DNA from: Oceanimonas sp052119705
GTDB taxonomy: Bacteria > Pseudomonadota > Gammaproteobacteria > Enterobacterales > Aeromonadaceae
Reading direction: 5' to 3'
Assembly (NCBI RefSeq): GCF_052119705.1
Contig: NZ_JBGQOP010000002.1
Span: forward strand, 124,001-188,000
DNA length: 64,000 bases
Shown: positions 1 to 11,319 of the stretch, in pieces
Position numbering within the stretch: position 1 is the first letter of the stretch
Layout of the letters: every line of letters begins with the position of its first letter
Program-made: the position numbers and the translations under genes
Notes under the pieces: model-generated
Told to the model about the DNA's origin: nothing
The model's input: only the letters and a program-made list of their open reading frames with translations
The model's database searches: none

Positions 1-130
1 CTGCAAACTTTGGCAATGGCAAAGCATGAAATATCCTGAGGGCTCTAAAGTGACAAACGTTAGAGTATGCCACTAATAGACGAAATGCAGAACCAAAGAC
101 GAGCTATAGAACAAGAGATAAAATAAAAGA

Positions 131-160
131 TGCAATAAAAAACGGCCCCGCAGGGCCGTT
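131..160 (-). terminator. Intrinsic terminator of ompA
   Basis: On the minus strand an 8-bp perfect stem (AACGGCCC / GGGCCGTT, tetraloop at 149-152) is followed by a T-rich run. It lies about 20 bases beyond the ompA stop codon. The left end of the window (1-130) shows nothing else. Confidence 0.85.
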
Positions 161-182
161 GTGATATTTACCTGAGTAAATA

Positions 183-1133
183 TTATTCTACGATTTCAAC
201 TTCGATGGTCGCTTGTGCTTTGGCATCAACACGACGGTCGCGCTGGCGCTCTTCTTCGGTGATACCTTCGGCTAACTCACTACCATACCAAGCGGTCTGG
301 ATGTTTTGAGCTGCAACACCGCGCTGTACCAAGTAGTCTTTCGCAGCCAGTGCACGGCGCTCAGACAACTTACGGTTGTATTCAGCAGTACCTAAACGGT
401 CAGCGTAGCCGGCCAGCTCAACTTGGTAGTTTGGATTCTCTTGTGAGAAACGGGCAACTTCATCTAACGTGGCGCGTGATTCGCCTGACAAGTCAGACTT
501 ATCGAACGCAAAGTAGATAGAACCATCAGCGGTTACGCTGCGCGTTTCGTAGGTGGTTTCAGCTTGTGGCTGTTGAACAACAGGAGCCACTGGTGGTGGC
601 GTGCTTTCGCCACGGTTAGGGTGCAGTACCACTTCTAACATGTAGTTGTTCACGTCGGTTTCAAAACCGTTTTTGTTGATATCGCCCATGTCTTCGACAC
701 GGCGATAGCGAGCTTGTACATCCACTAAGTCAGACGCTCTATAGGTAATACCACCGCCATAAATAGGTGCAACACCATCGTCGCCTGCACCCGCTTTAAT
801 GTCATAACCCAAAGCACCCAGCTCACCGAACAGGCTCACGCGCTCGCTTAATGGCATGCGACCAATGACTGATAAGTTCAGTGCATTAGTGTCTACATCT
901 TGACCAAAACGGTTTAAGCCCAGCTCGGCACCGAAGTAGTCATTAAAGTTATAACCGGTGAACAAGCTAATGGCTTCGCCATCACCGTCCAAGCCGGTAT
1001 TATTGCGCTCTATGTCGCTAGAATCTGCGTAGCCTGCACCGGCACCTAAGTACCAATCAGCTTGTGCGGTTGCAGACATACCTGCGGCGGCGATCGCCAA
1101 TGCAATTAAAGTAGGAGCCACTGTCTTTTTCAT
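183..1133 (-). CDS. ompA: OmpA-family outer membrane porin
   Basis: Major outer membrane protein that anchors the outer membrane to peptidoglycan. The 316-residue protein has a signal peptide (about residues 1-25, cleavage after the ...SATAQA segment) and an N-terminal beta-barrel (about 26-170) with alternating aromatic strands. A Pro-rich linker (PPPVAPVV, about 178) leads into a C-terminal OmpA/MotB peptidoglycan-binding domain (about 200-310) with the signature NRKLSERRA. A strong GAGGAAG ribosome-binding site precedes the ATG. It is monocistronic, with its own terminator and a long 5' gap shared with the divergent regulator. Length and domain order match ordinary OmpA proteins; the barrel sequence is variable, as is usual. 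Confidence 0.93.
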   Translation of the reverse strand: MKKTVAPTLIALAIAAAGMSATAQADWYLGAGAGYADSSDIERNNTGLDGDGEAISLFTGYNFNDYFGAELGLNRFGQDVDTNALNLSVIGRMPLSERVSLFGELGALGYDIKAGAGDDGVAPIYGGGITYRASDLVDVQARYRRVEDMGDINKNGFETDVNNYMLEVVLHPNRGESTPPPVAPVVQQPQAETTYETRSVTADGSIYFAFDKSDLSGESRATLDEVARFSQENPNYQVELAGYADRLGTAEYNRKLSERRALAAKDYLVQRGVAAQNIQTAWYGSELAEGITEEERQRDRRVDAKAQATIEVEIVE

Positions 1134-1306
1134 GTTGTCTTCCTCATTTTATGAGCTTTCGAGTCGAGTCGAAAGGAATGTATCACGGTCGTCAAACTGT
1201 AAAAGCACAGCTTATGGCCGTGATGTGTGGGTGTCCCTTGTTGTTGTTTGTCCAAGAAGGAGACCTTAACGGCACTCTCAGTCCTGTTTGAGTATTCCCA
1301 CACCGA

Positions 1307-1356
1307 TTTAGACTAGCGTTTTTTAAACGTAGTCACAAGATGGAGGCTAGTCTAAA
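1307..1356. repeat. 11-bp perfect inverted repeat in the ompA/Xre intergenic region
   Basis: TTTAGACTAGC (1307-1317) and its exact reverse complement GCTAGTCTAAA (1346-1356) are separated by 28 bases. A related half-site, CTAGTCTTAAG, lies at about 1391. This could be an operator for the neighbouring Xre protein or a leader hairpin; nothing in the sequence decides between these. The remainder of the 414-base gap 1134-1547 shows no gene. Confidence 0.5.
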
Positions 1357-1547
1357 GGGCTAATATTGTCGCAGCTTTTACAATAACCTCCTAGTCTTAA
1401 GCCGCTATGTAGCGTTAGTTGAGTCTTTTTGAGATTATTTTGTTTAAAATGAGGCAAGAGCACAACGAGTCTATTTTGTGGTGTTAAACTTAGGTAACCA
1501 AGGATGGGTTTTTTGTTATCGATGCATTCGATAGGAGTATAAAAGCT

Positions 1548-1808
1548 ATGAATCCAGATACCAGTTTAGTCGGAAAAAAGATCCGGCAGATACGCGAGTC
1601 TTTAGGCCTAAGTCGGCCGAAATTTGCGGAGCTGCTACAAGTCCCTCCCACTACCCTAAAGAACTATGAGTTGGGTTATCGGGAAGTGGGTGGGGCTTTT
1701 TTAGTTGCCTTGGCTCAGCATCCTGACTTACATAAGTTTACTCTGTGGTTATTGTCTGACAACACCATAGAAAGCGTTGGGCAAGTTGCACCGGCGCAAG
1801 AGCACTGA
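1548..1808 (+). CDS. Small Xre-family helix-turn-helix protein
   Basis: An 86-residue protein of unknown target. Residues about 8-60 form a Cro/CI-type helix-turn-helix: IRQIRESLGLSRPKFAELL, then the recognition helix region VPPTTLKNYELG. The 25-residue tail has no recognisable domain. An AGGAG lies about 10 bases before the ATG. It stands alone, divergent from ompA, with no partner toxin or phage gene nearby, so it is more likely a stand-alone chromosomal regulator than an antitoxin. An inverted repeat about 200 bases upstream is a candidate autoregulatory site. Confidence 0.75.
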   Translation: MNPDTSLVGKKIRQIRESLGLSRPKFAELLQVPPTTLKNYELGYREVGGAFLVALAQHPDLHKFTLWLLSDNTIESVGQVAPAQEH

Positions 1809-2097
1809 ACCAGATAATAGAGATGCAATAAGTCAAACATAATGGACAAAGTACCAGCAAGCTACCATCGCTTCCTTCCTTGGTGTTAGCAGAGTGAGAG
1901 TTTGCTAAGGCTTTGCTCTATGAACGGTTGTCACTCACATGGCCTCGATAAGAGACACCTTATGCCTAAATGGCTAAGGTGCCTTAGTCGTGATTAACGG
2001 TAGCTATTACGGCAGGTTAGGGCCGATCAGCAACAGATCGCGGCCACTAACCCTATTTATTTCCCACGATTAAGATAAATACCTGAGAGGCGGGACT

Positions 2098-3024
2098 ATG
2101 TATTACGGCATTGATATGGGTGGCAGTAACATGGTGTGGGCGGTGTTTGATGAGCAAGGCTGTGAAGTCACGCGGCGCGTGAGTGCTACGCCCGCTTCTT
2201 ATACGGACGTTCGCCGGCTTATTCATGCTTGGGTGCAAGAGGCAGACGCTCATTGGCAAGTTAAAGGAAAATTGGGCATCGGCTTTCCCGGTGTGCGTGA
2301 TGCTAGCGGACGAGTGCTCGCCGCGAATGTGCCCGCTATTCACGGTCAGTATTTAACGCAAGATCTCACTCAAGACTTAAACCGAGCCGTATTCGCAGAC
2401 AATGATGCCAATTGTTTCTTGCTCTCGGAGGCCTTGGGCGGGGCGGCGGATGGCGCCGAGTTGGCGCTGGCCTTGACCTTAGGCACAGGCGTGGGGGGGG
2501 CCTTAATCCATCAAGGCCGCTTGGTGAATAGTCGGCGCGGCAGTGGTAGCGAATTTGGCCACGGCAGCATTCAGGCCAGCCTACTAGCCCGATATCCGAG
2601 CTTGCCGCTGTTTAGCTGCGGTTGTGGCCGCGTTGGCTGCGTAGAAACCTATGTCTCGGGTACCGGTTTAGCCAATCTTTATCGGCATCTGGCGAGTCAT
2701 GACCCGTCAGCCGCTAACCAGCAGCTGATTGGGCCCGCTATTATTGCCGCTTGGCAGCAGGGTGAGGCGCTGGCAAAGCAGTGTGTCGACCTATATGTGG
2801 ACATCTTAGCCTCGGCACTCGCAAACTTAATGACACAGCTGGATCCAGATGTAGTGGTGCTGGGCGGCGGAGTGAGCGAGCAGCCATGGTTATATGAGCG
2901 ACTAGCCATACGCATCCCGCATTATTTAATTCGTCAAGTCAGTGCTGCCCCCGTGCTAGCGAGCCATTTTGGCGGCAGTGGTGGGGTACGCGGTGCTGCA
3001 TTATTGGCCAAGTGCGGTGCTTGA
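2098..3024 (+). CDS. nagK: ROK-family N-acetyl-D-glucosamine kinase
   Basis: Phosphorylates N-acetylglucosamine (salvage from cell wall or chitin) with ATP in the cytoplasm. The 308-residue protein starts with the ATP phosphate-binding motif MYYGIDMGGS. The catalytic segment DNDANCF follows at about residue 101, then the GTGVGG loop, the sugar-binding EFGH motif and the ROK zinc site CGCGRVGCVE at about 181. AANVPA and DNDANCFLLSEA read very much like E. coli NagK, which is why NagK is preferred over the related fructokinase Mak. The neighbours (Xre gene and fklB) give no pathway support. GAGAGGCGGG precedes the start codon. Confidence 0.82.
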   Translation: MYYGIDMGGSNMVWAVFDEQGCEVTRRVSATPASYTDVRRLIHAWVQEADAHWQVKGKLGIGFPGVRDASGRVLAANVPAIHGQYLTQDLTQDLNRAVFADNDANCFLLSEALGGAADGAELALALTLGTGVGGALIHQGRLVNSRRGSGSEFGHGSIQASLLARYPSLPLFSCGCGRVGCVETYVSGTGLANLYRHLASHDPSAANQQLIGPAIIAAWQQGEALAKQCVDLYVDILASALANLMTQLDPDVVVLGGGVSEQPWLYERLAIRIPHYLIRQVSAAPVLASHFGGSGGVRGAALLAKCGA

Positions 3025-3088
3025 CCATTTAGCTGGCCGCCGTAATTTGTTAGCATGCCTTTTTTAGCCAACTATTATGGGAAGTGTT

Positions 3089-3700
3089 ATGTCGTCATAT
3101 GAGACAGTAGAACAAAAAGCCAGCTACGGTGTGGGTCGTCAAATTGGTGATCAACTGACCCAGCAGTCATTTGATGGCCTTGAAGTGTCTGCCGTTCAAC
3201 AAGGCTTGGCTGATGCCATTGCTGGTGTAGAATTCGCCGTGTCTCGCGAAGACATCAACAGCGCCTTTCAGGTGATCACCGAGCGCATGCAAGAAAAGCA
3301 AGCTGCCGAGTCTTCTAAAGCGAAAGAAGCCGAAGCCGAATTTTTGAACGCCAACGGTGCCCGTGCCGAAATTTCTCAAACTGACTCTGGTCTGCAGTAC
3401 GAAGTCATGACTAAGGGCGAGGGTACTATTCCTGCGGCCACCGATACCGTACGCGTGCACTACCACGGTACTTTTATCGACGGTTCTGTATTTGACAGCT
3501 CTGTGATGCGCGGCGATCCGGCTGAGTTCCCAGTAACAGGCGTGATCAAGGGGTGGGTTGAAGCACTGCAACTGATGCCGGTAGGCTCTAAGTGGAAGCT
3601 GTATATCCCGCATAACCTGGCTTACGGCGAGCAGGGTGCCGGTGCCATTCCTCCGTGTGCCACTCTGGTATTCGAAGTTGAGCTACTAGAAATTCTGTAA
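3089..3700 (+). CDS. fklB: FKBP-type peptidyl-prolyl cis-trans isomerase FklB
   Basis: Catalyses proline cis-trans isomerisation during protein folding. Of two in-frame ATGs (3077, 3089) the second has GGGAAG at the proper distance and gives the family's usual N-terminus, MSSYETVEQKASYGVG. The 203-residue protein has a helical N-terminal dimerisation domain (about 1-85) and a C-terminal FKBP domain (about 105-203) with VRVHYHGTFIDGSVFDSS, the VIKGWVEALQLMPVGSKW segment and the active-site YGEQGAGAIPP. The order nagK-fklB-dapB is co-directional, but a terminator follows this gene. Confidence 0.9.
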   Translation: MSSYETVEQKASYGVGRQIGDQLTQQSFDGLEVSAVQQGLADAIAGVEFAVSREDINSAFQVITERMQEKQAAESSKAKEAEAEFLNANGARAEISQTDSGLQYEVMTKGEGTIPAATDTVRVHYHGTFIDGSVFDSSVMRGDPAEFPVTGVIKGWVEALQLMPVGSKWKLYIPHNLAYGEQGAGAIPPCATLVFEVELLEIL

Positions 3701-3716
3701 GTTATTAACAATGATT

Positions 3717-3742
3717 AAAAACCGGCACTCGCCGGTTTTTTT
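3717..3742 (+). terminator. Intrinsic terminator of fklB
   Basis: ACCGGC / GCCGGT stem with an ACTC-type loop and a run of seven T, 16 bases after the fklB stop. Confidence 0.9.
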
Positions 3743-3830
3743 ATGCCTGTAAATTTCGTGTTAAAACACCCACTTATCTGGCAAACTTTAGCCTTATCTG
3801 TGACGAATATTGAGAGAAAGGAAGAACAGC

Positions 3831-4643
3831 ATGACAAATCCGGTTCGCATTGCCGTAGCAGGTTGTAATGGCCGTATGGGTAAGGTGTTGATTGAGTCAG
3901 TAAGCCAAACGGCCGGCGTGGTGTTAACCGCCGCCATCGAGCACGCCGGCTCTTCAGTATTAGGTGCCGATGCGGGTGAGTTGGCAAACGTCGGTCGCTT
4001 AGGCGTCTTAGTCAGCGCTGATCTTGCTGGCGTGATTGATAACGTGGATGTGATCATCGACTTCACGCGCCCAGACGTCACCTTGGCCAATATTGCCCTT
4101 GCGCAATTACACGGCAAACGACTGGTGATAGGTACCACCGGCTTTGATGAGGCAGAAAAAGCTCAAATTCAAGCCGCCATCAGTAATACCGGCATCGTCA
4201 TGGCCTCAAATTTCAGTGTGGGTGTGAACTTAGTGTTTAAGTTGCTCGAACAAGCCGCCAAGGTGATGGGCGATTACACCGACATCGAAATTATCGAAGC
4301 GCATCATCGTCATAAGGTTGATGCACCGTCCGGCACGGCGTTGAGCATGGGCGAAGTGATCGCCAACACCCTAGGTCGCGATCTAAAAACTTGTGCCGTG
4401 TATGGCCGCGAAGGCATTACCGGTGAGCGCGACCCTAACACCATCGGCTTTGCCACAGTGCGTGCCGGCGATATTGTGGGTGAGCATACGGTGATGTTTG
4501 CCGATATTGGCGAGCGGGTCGAGATCACCCATAAAGCTTCTAACCGCCTGACCTTTGCCAACGGTGCCGTACGTGCCGCCGCTTGGGTAGCCCACAAAGA
4601 CTCTGGCTTATACGACATGCAGGATGTATTGGGTCTTAAGTAA
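3831..4643 (+). CDS. dapB: 4-hydroxy-tetrahydrodipicolinate reductase
   Basis: NAD(P)H-dependent step of the diaminopimelate/lysine pathway. The 270-residue protein has the N-terminal dinucleotide-binding motif VAGCNGRMGK (about residues 10-19). The substrate-binding, catalytic segment EAHHRHKVDAPSGTAL lies at about 157-172, with the conserved GTTGF turn at about 102. The reading frame extends upstream to a TTG at 3810, but the ATG at 3831 has AAAGGAAG seven bases before it and gives the expected N-terminus. A terminator follows, separating dapB from carAB. Confidence 0.95.
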   Translation: MTNPVRIAVAGCNGRMGKVLIESVSQTAGVVLTAAIEHAGSSVLGADAGELANVGRLGVLVSADLAGVIDNVDVIIDFTRPDVTLANIALAQLHGKRLVIGTTGFDEAEKAQIQAAISNTGIVMASNFSVGVNLVFKLLEQAAKVMGDYTDIEIIEAHHRHKVDAPSGTALSMGEVIANTLGRDLKTCAVYGREGITGERDPNTIGFATVRAGDIVGEHTVMFADIGERVEITHKASNRLTFANGAVRAAAWVAHKDSGLYDMQDVLGLK

Positions 4644-4662
4644 CGCTAACGCCTAATAAAGA

Positions 4663-4701
4663 GACCTAAAGTTGATTTGTTATACGCTTTAGGTCTTTTT
4701 T
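4663..4701 (+). terminator. Intrinsic terminator of dapB
   Basis: Perfect 9-bp stem GACCTAAAG (4663-4671) / CTTTAGGTC (4687-4695) followed by TTTTTT. Confidence 0.9.
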
Positions 4702-5041
4702 ATGTTTTTAACTTTTTGCTCTATTTGTTTTTTTATCGTTGATCAGGCTTTGTATCTAGTCCATGAGTCGTTCTGATCCAAATGGGTATTTTTACCTAAC
4801 GGTGGTTTTCAACCCAGCCGCCATAGTCTTTTTTCTCTCTTGTATCTTAATTATTGCACTTTTTGTGAGCTAAAACCCAGTCGAACGCATTTCTTATAAA
4901 ACAGTTTGTCGAAAATGGCGCTGCTATATATGGTAATGAGAATTTGCCCCGTATTTGCGAGAAGACATGACTGTTTTATGGTTAGCTTCTCGGGACAACC
5001 AGGTAAATTGTTGATTTATAATAATTAACTCGGAGGTTGTC
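4702..5041 (+). promoter_or_regulatory. carAB leader region with a hairpin
   Basis: Gene-free leader of carA. A TTGTCG...TATATA pair at about 4906-4930 is a possible promoter but is weak by eye. A 7-bp inverted repeat CGAGAAG (4958-4964) / CTTCTCG (4986-4992) could fold in the transcript ahead of the GGAGG ribosome-binding site at 5032-5036. In E. coli this region binds ArgR, PurR, PepA and IHF; I could not identify a convincing ARG box here. Confidence 0.35.
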
Positions 5042-6178
5042 TTGACTCACTCAGCACTACTCGTACTCGAAGACGGTTCAGTCTTTCCGGGAACCGCCAT
5101 AGGGGCCCAGGGTTGCACCGTGGGCGAAGTGGTATTCAATACCGCCATGACGGGCTATCAAGAAATTTTGACCGATCCGTCTTATTCCCAGCAACTCGTC
5201 ACCCTTACTTATCCTCATATTGGCAATACCGGCACCAATACCGAAGATGAAGAATCTGACCGCATTCATGCCCAAGGTCTGATTGTTCGCGACATGCCAC
5301 TTAGCACCTCAAACTTTCGCAGCCAGCAATCCTTATCTGACTACCTCAAAGCCCAACATATAGTGGCCATTGCCGACATAGATACCCGTAAGCTCACCCG
5401 TATGTTGCGGGAAAAAGGCGCCCAAGCCGGCTGTATTATGGCAGGTACCGATCTAGATGCTGCGCAAGCCTTGGCTAAAGCTCAGGCATTTCCTGGACTA
5501 AAAGGCATGGACTTAGCCAAAGTGGTGTCTACCAAAACGCCTTATCCCTGGCAGCAGGGCAGCTGGCACTTAGGCACGGTTTTCTATGAGCCGGACATTA
5601 GCGATTTGCCTTATCACGTGGTCGCCTATGACTATGGCGTGAAGCGCAATATTTTGCGCATGTTGGTCGATAGAGGCTGTCGTGTGACGGTCGTGCCTGC
5701 CCAAACTAGCGCGGCTGAGGTATTAGCGCTGCAGCCCGACGGCATCTTCTTGTCTAACGGCCCCGGCGACCCTGAACCCTGTGATTATGCTATCAGCGCC
5801 ATTAACACCCTGCTCCACAGTAACATTCCCATCTTTGGTATCTGTTTAGGTCATCAGTTACTGGGCTTAGCCAGTGGCGCTAACACCATCAAGATGAAGT
5901 TTGGTCATCACGGTGCCAACCATCCGGTGAAAGACCTCGCACAAAATCGGGTGCTGATCACCAGCCAAAATCACGGTTTTGCGGTGGATGAAGCCAGCTT
6001 GCCGACAAACGTACAAGTGACCCATAGATCCTTGTTTGATGGCACAGTGCAGGGCTTTAAGCGCACCGACAAACCGGCGTTCAGCTTTCAGGGGCATCCC
6101 GAGGCCAGCCCAGGTCCGGGAGAAGCGGCGAGCTTATTCGACGATTTCATCGACTTGATTAAACAGTACCGCGTGTAG
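5042..6178 (+). CDS. carA: Carbamoyl-phosphate synthase small (glutaminase) subunit
   Basis: Hydrolyses glutamine and channels ammonia to CarB for carbamoyl phosphate, a precursor of arginine and pyrimidines. The 378-residue protein has an N-terminal CarA domain (about 1-150) and a class I glutamine amidotransferase domain (about 190-375). The nucleophile cysteine is in GICLGHQLLG and the His/Glu pair in GHPEASPGP. The start codon is TTG at 5042: GGAGG sits five bases upstream and no in-frame ATG precedes it. E. coli carA is also known to start with UUG. carB follows after 13 bases, so the two are one operon. Confidence 0.96.
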   Translation: MTHSALLVLEDGSVFPGTAIGAQGCTVGEVVFNTAMTGYQEILTDPSYSQQLVTLTYPHIGNTGTNTEDEESDRIHAQGLIVRDMPLSTSNFRSQQSLSDYLKAQHIVAIADIDTRKLTRMLREKGAQAGCIMAGTDLDAAQALAKAQAFPGLKGMDLAKVVSTKTPYPWQQGSWHLGTVFYEPDISDLPYHVVAYDYGVKRNILRMLVDRGCRVTVVPAQTSAAEVLALQPDGIFLSNGPGDPEPCDYAISAINTLLHSNIPIFGICLGHQLLGLASGANTIKMKFGHHGANHPVKDLAQNRVLITSQNHGFAVDEASLPTNVQVTHRSLFDGTVQGFKRTDKPAFSFQGHPEASPGPGEAASLFDDFIDLIKQYRV

Positions 6179-6191
6179 GAGTAGGCGAGTC

Positions 6192-9455
<3,264 letters not shown>

Positions 9456-9539
9456 GCTTAAGCCGAGTTTAAGGTAAGAGAGGCAAGTAAGCGTTAAACG
9501 TGCGATAGCGTTAGCTATTGAGCTATTGAGTAATAGAGA

Positions 9540-9561
9540 GGTGCTTAAGAGCACCTTTTTT
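9540..9561 (+). terminator. Intrinsic terminator of carAB
   Basis: GGTGCT / AGCACC hairpin (9540-9555) with a TAAG loop followed by TTTTTT, about 85 bases after the carB stop. Confidence 0.85.
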
Positions 9562-9833
9562 GTTTTCTAAATCCCATCTGTTATCGCCACTGTTGCAGAT
9601 GAGCAGCACGATTTCAGAGCTGGTTATAAAGTAATCACATTTAATCTGCATTAAAGTTTGACCTCATCCACCGAGTGCCGTAGAGTGCACTCCAGCAAAA
9701 GATTCAAGTTAGCGCGGCCGTTGTACATTGTTCGTTCCTTATTGGCACCACAGTCTCCAAGCTTCCCTTATTTGATATTTGTTGCATTTTCCGAGCATAC
9801 GCTCGTCACACTAAAATAAAGGTAAGATTTATT
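9562..9833 (+). promoter_or_regulatory. Long leader region upstream of the cold-shock gene
   Basis: About 270 gene-free bases precede the csp start. A small hairpin, CGAGC ATAC GCTCG, lies at 9792-9805, and AAAGGTAAG is the likely ribosome-binding site. Long structured 5' leaders that act as temperature sensors are known for cspA-type genes. I see no recognisable cold-box, so that role is inference only. Confidence 0.3.
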
Positions 9834-10037
9834 ATGGCTACTGGTACCGTAAAATGGTTTAACGAAGCAAAAGGTTTTGGTTTCATCACTCCTGCTGATG
9901 GCAGCAAAGATTTGTTCGCACATTTCTCTGAAATCACTGGTAGTGGCTTCAAAACTTTGGCCGAAGGCCAACAGGTATCTTACACCGCTACTGAAGGTGC
10001 TAAAGGTCCTCAAGCTTCTCAAATCGAAGCTATCTAA
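9834..10037 (+). CDS. CspA-family cold-shock protein
   Basis: Small single-domain RNA/DNA-binding protein (67 residues) that melts RNA secondary structure. It has the cold-shock-domain motifs KGFGFI (RNP1, about residues 15-20) and DLFAHF (RNP2-like, about 27-32), and the typical start MATGTVKWFNEAKGFGFI. Which csp paralogue it corresponds to cannot be told. It is monocistronic, with a strong terminator 25 bases after the stop and a long 5' leader, consistent with post-transcriptional temperature control. Confidence 0.93.
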   Translation: MATGTVKWFNEAKGFGFITPADGSKDLFAHFSEITGSGFKTLAEGQQVSYTATEGAKGPQASQIEAI

Positions 10038-10061
10038 TTACCCCTTGGGTAAACAGATACT

Positions 10062-10088
10062 AAAAAAACCCGCTTCGGCGGGTTTTTT
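10062..10088 (+). terminator. Intrinsic terminator of the csp gene
   Basis: CCCGC-TTCG-GCGGG hairpin (10069-10082) with a UUCG tetraloop, flanked by an A7 run and a T6 run, so it may act in both directions. Confidence 0.92.
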
Positions 10089-10100
10089 GTTGGTAAAAAT

Positions 10101-10292
10101 GTAAGGCGTGAGGGGTAAATAGTGAGGAGAAAAAGCCACATCTAAACCCACTGCCGTAGAGCTATGTTTTGTATGCGAACACTTGCTCTCGCATTTTACC
10201 GCAGGCAAAAAATCTTGGTCTTGAAGTGTTTGGTACTGTGCACGGTTTACTTTATTTTTCTACGCTTCACGCTTTACTCTTCACGAGCCGAA
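10101..10292. repeat. GTGAGG/GTAAAG-type inverted repeat element (copy 1) with a second dispersed repeat inside
   Basis: The left arm (10101-10130; words such as GGCGTGAGGGG and AGTGAGGAG) is mirrored by a right arm ending in the CTTCACG words at 10261-10284. Between them, at 10167-10206 on the minus strand, lies a 40-base sequence that recurs on the plus strand at 42306-42345 (35 of 40 bases identical). The right end overlaps the 3' end of ruvX. Similar GTGAGG arms occur at 13111-13201, 15305-15356 and 34669-34755. Confidence 0.55.
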
Positions 10293-10702
10293 GGCGCTTC
10301 CATCCATGACTCTAAGATCAACTGCGCCGACACCGCATCTACCGCATCTTTACCTAAAGCCTTGTAACCACCCGCATCAAACAAGCGCGCGCGGGCATCT
10401 GTGGTAGTCAGGCGTTCATCTTGCAGCTCTACGGCTAAGCCAAAACGGCCGTGCAAGCGGTTGGCAAACTTGCGGGCACGGCGGCTAATGTCTTGCTCGG
10501 TACCGTCCATGTTCAGCGGTAATCCCACCACCAATAACGCCGGCTGCCATTCTTTAATCAGCGCCTCAATTTGCTCCCAGTTGGGCACGCCATCATTAGC
10601 TTTTAGAGCCAATAAGGGGCGGGCGGAGCCGGTGAGCTCTTGGCCCACGGCCACACCTATGCTTTTAGTGCCGTAATCAAAACCGAACAGGGTACGGCTC
10701 AT
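10274..10702 (-). CDS. ruvX: RuvX/YqgF family RNase H-fold protein (pre-16S rRNA nuclease, Holliday resolvase-like)
   Basis: The YqgF family is implicated in maturation of the 16S rRNA 5' end. The 142-residue protein has the RNase H-like motifs FDYGTKSIGVAVGQ at the N-terminus, LVVGLPLNMDG in the middle and LQDERLTTTDA with the conserved acidic residue. The frame extends further upstream, but the ATG at 10702 overlaps the yqgE stop as ATGA and gives the standard start MSRTLFGFDYG. It is the last gene of the gshB-yqgE-ruvX run, the same order as in E. coli. Confidence 0.9.
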   Translation of the reverse strand: MSRTLFGFDYGTKSIGVAVGQELTGSARPLLALKANDGVPNWEQIEALIKEWQPALLVVGLPLNMDGTEQDISRRARKFANRLHGRFGLAVELQDERLTTTDARARLFDAGGYKALGKDAVDAVSAQLILESWMEAPSAREE

Positions 10703-11256
10703 GCATGACCTACTTGTGAGGATAAATGGCGAGAGTCTATGCCCAAACGTCCTATGGCTTGATGCCAACGCTGGGTCAAAGGCGTGTCAAATATTAGCGC
10801 GGTATCGGCAGACACGGTCAGCCAGCTGTTCTCGCTGAGCTCTTGTTCTAACTGGCCGGGCGTCCAACCGGCATAACCCAGTGCGACTATATATTGCTCC
10901 GGCGCCATTTCCGTGCCTAAGGTTTCGAGCACATCTGGCGAGGTGGTGATCATCAAGTCCGGGGCCAACATTTGACTGGAGCTAAAACCGGCCATGGGGC
11001 TGTGCAACACAAAACCTCGGTCGGCAGCCACAGGGCCACCTTGTAATACGGGCTGTTCTAGCTCAGGTACAGCGTGTTCGGCTGGCATGTCTAGTTGCGC
11101 TAATAATTCATACAAAGGCATATCGATGGGTATATTAATTACCAATCCCATGGCGCCCTCGTCATTATGTTCACAGACATAGGTGACGGAACCGCCAAAG
11201 AAAGGGTCTTTGAGGTTGGGCATAGCAATCAGAAAATGGTGTTGCAAAGAATCCAT
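10699..11256 (-). CDS. yqgE: YqgE/AlgH family protein
   Basis: A 185-residue member of the UPF0301 (AlgH) family, biochemical role unknown; in Pseudomonas AlgH was linked to alginate regulation. Recognisable family blocks are LQHHFLIAMPNLKDPFFGGSV at the start, GAMGLVINIP at about residue 35 and QPVLQGGPVAADRGFVLH at about 68. It overlaps the downstream ruvX start by four bases. A GC-rich hairpin lies in the 63-base gap from gshB. Confidence 0.9.
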   Translation of the reverse strand: MDSLQHHFLIAMPNLKDPFFGGSVTYVCEHNDEGAMGLVINIPIDMPLYELLAQLDMPAEHAVPELEQPVLQGGPVAADRGFVLHSPMAGFSSSQMLAPDLMITTSPDVLETLGTEMAPEQYIVALGYAGWTPGQLEQELSENSWLTVSADTALIFDTPLTQRWHQAIGRLGIDSRHLSSQVGHA

Positions 11257-11280
11257 GTCATCTCGTTTTGATTCAGAAAT

Positions 11281-11306
11281 GGCCCCACCGTGGGTGCGGT
11301 GGGGGC
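11281..11306 (-). other. GC-rich hairpin between gshB and yqgE
   Basis: GCCCCACCG (11282-11290) pairs with CGGTGGGGGC (11297-11306) around a short loop. No T-run follows on the minus strand, so it may stabilise the gshB mRNA end or attenuate read-through rather than act as a full terminator. Confidence 0.4.
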
Positions 11307-11319
11307 TATGGTCTTACCG

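Noticed and set aside
10164..10367. 67-codon plus-strand reading frame after the csp gene
   Set aside because: It covers intergenic repeats and the antisense strand of the ruvX 3' end, with no coding features.
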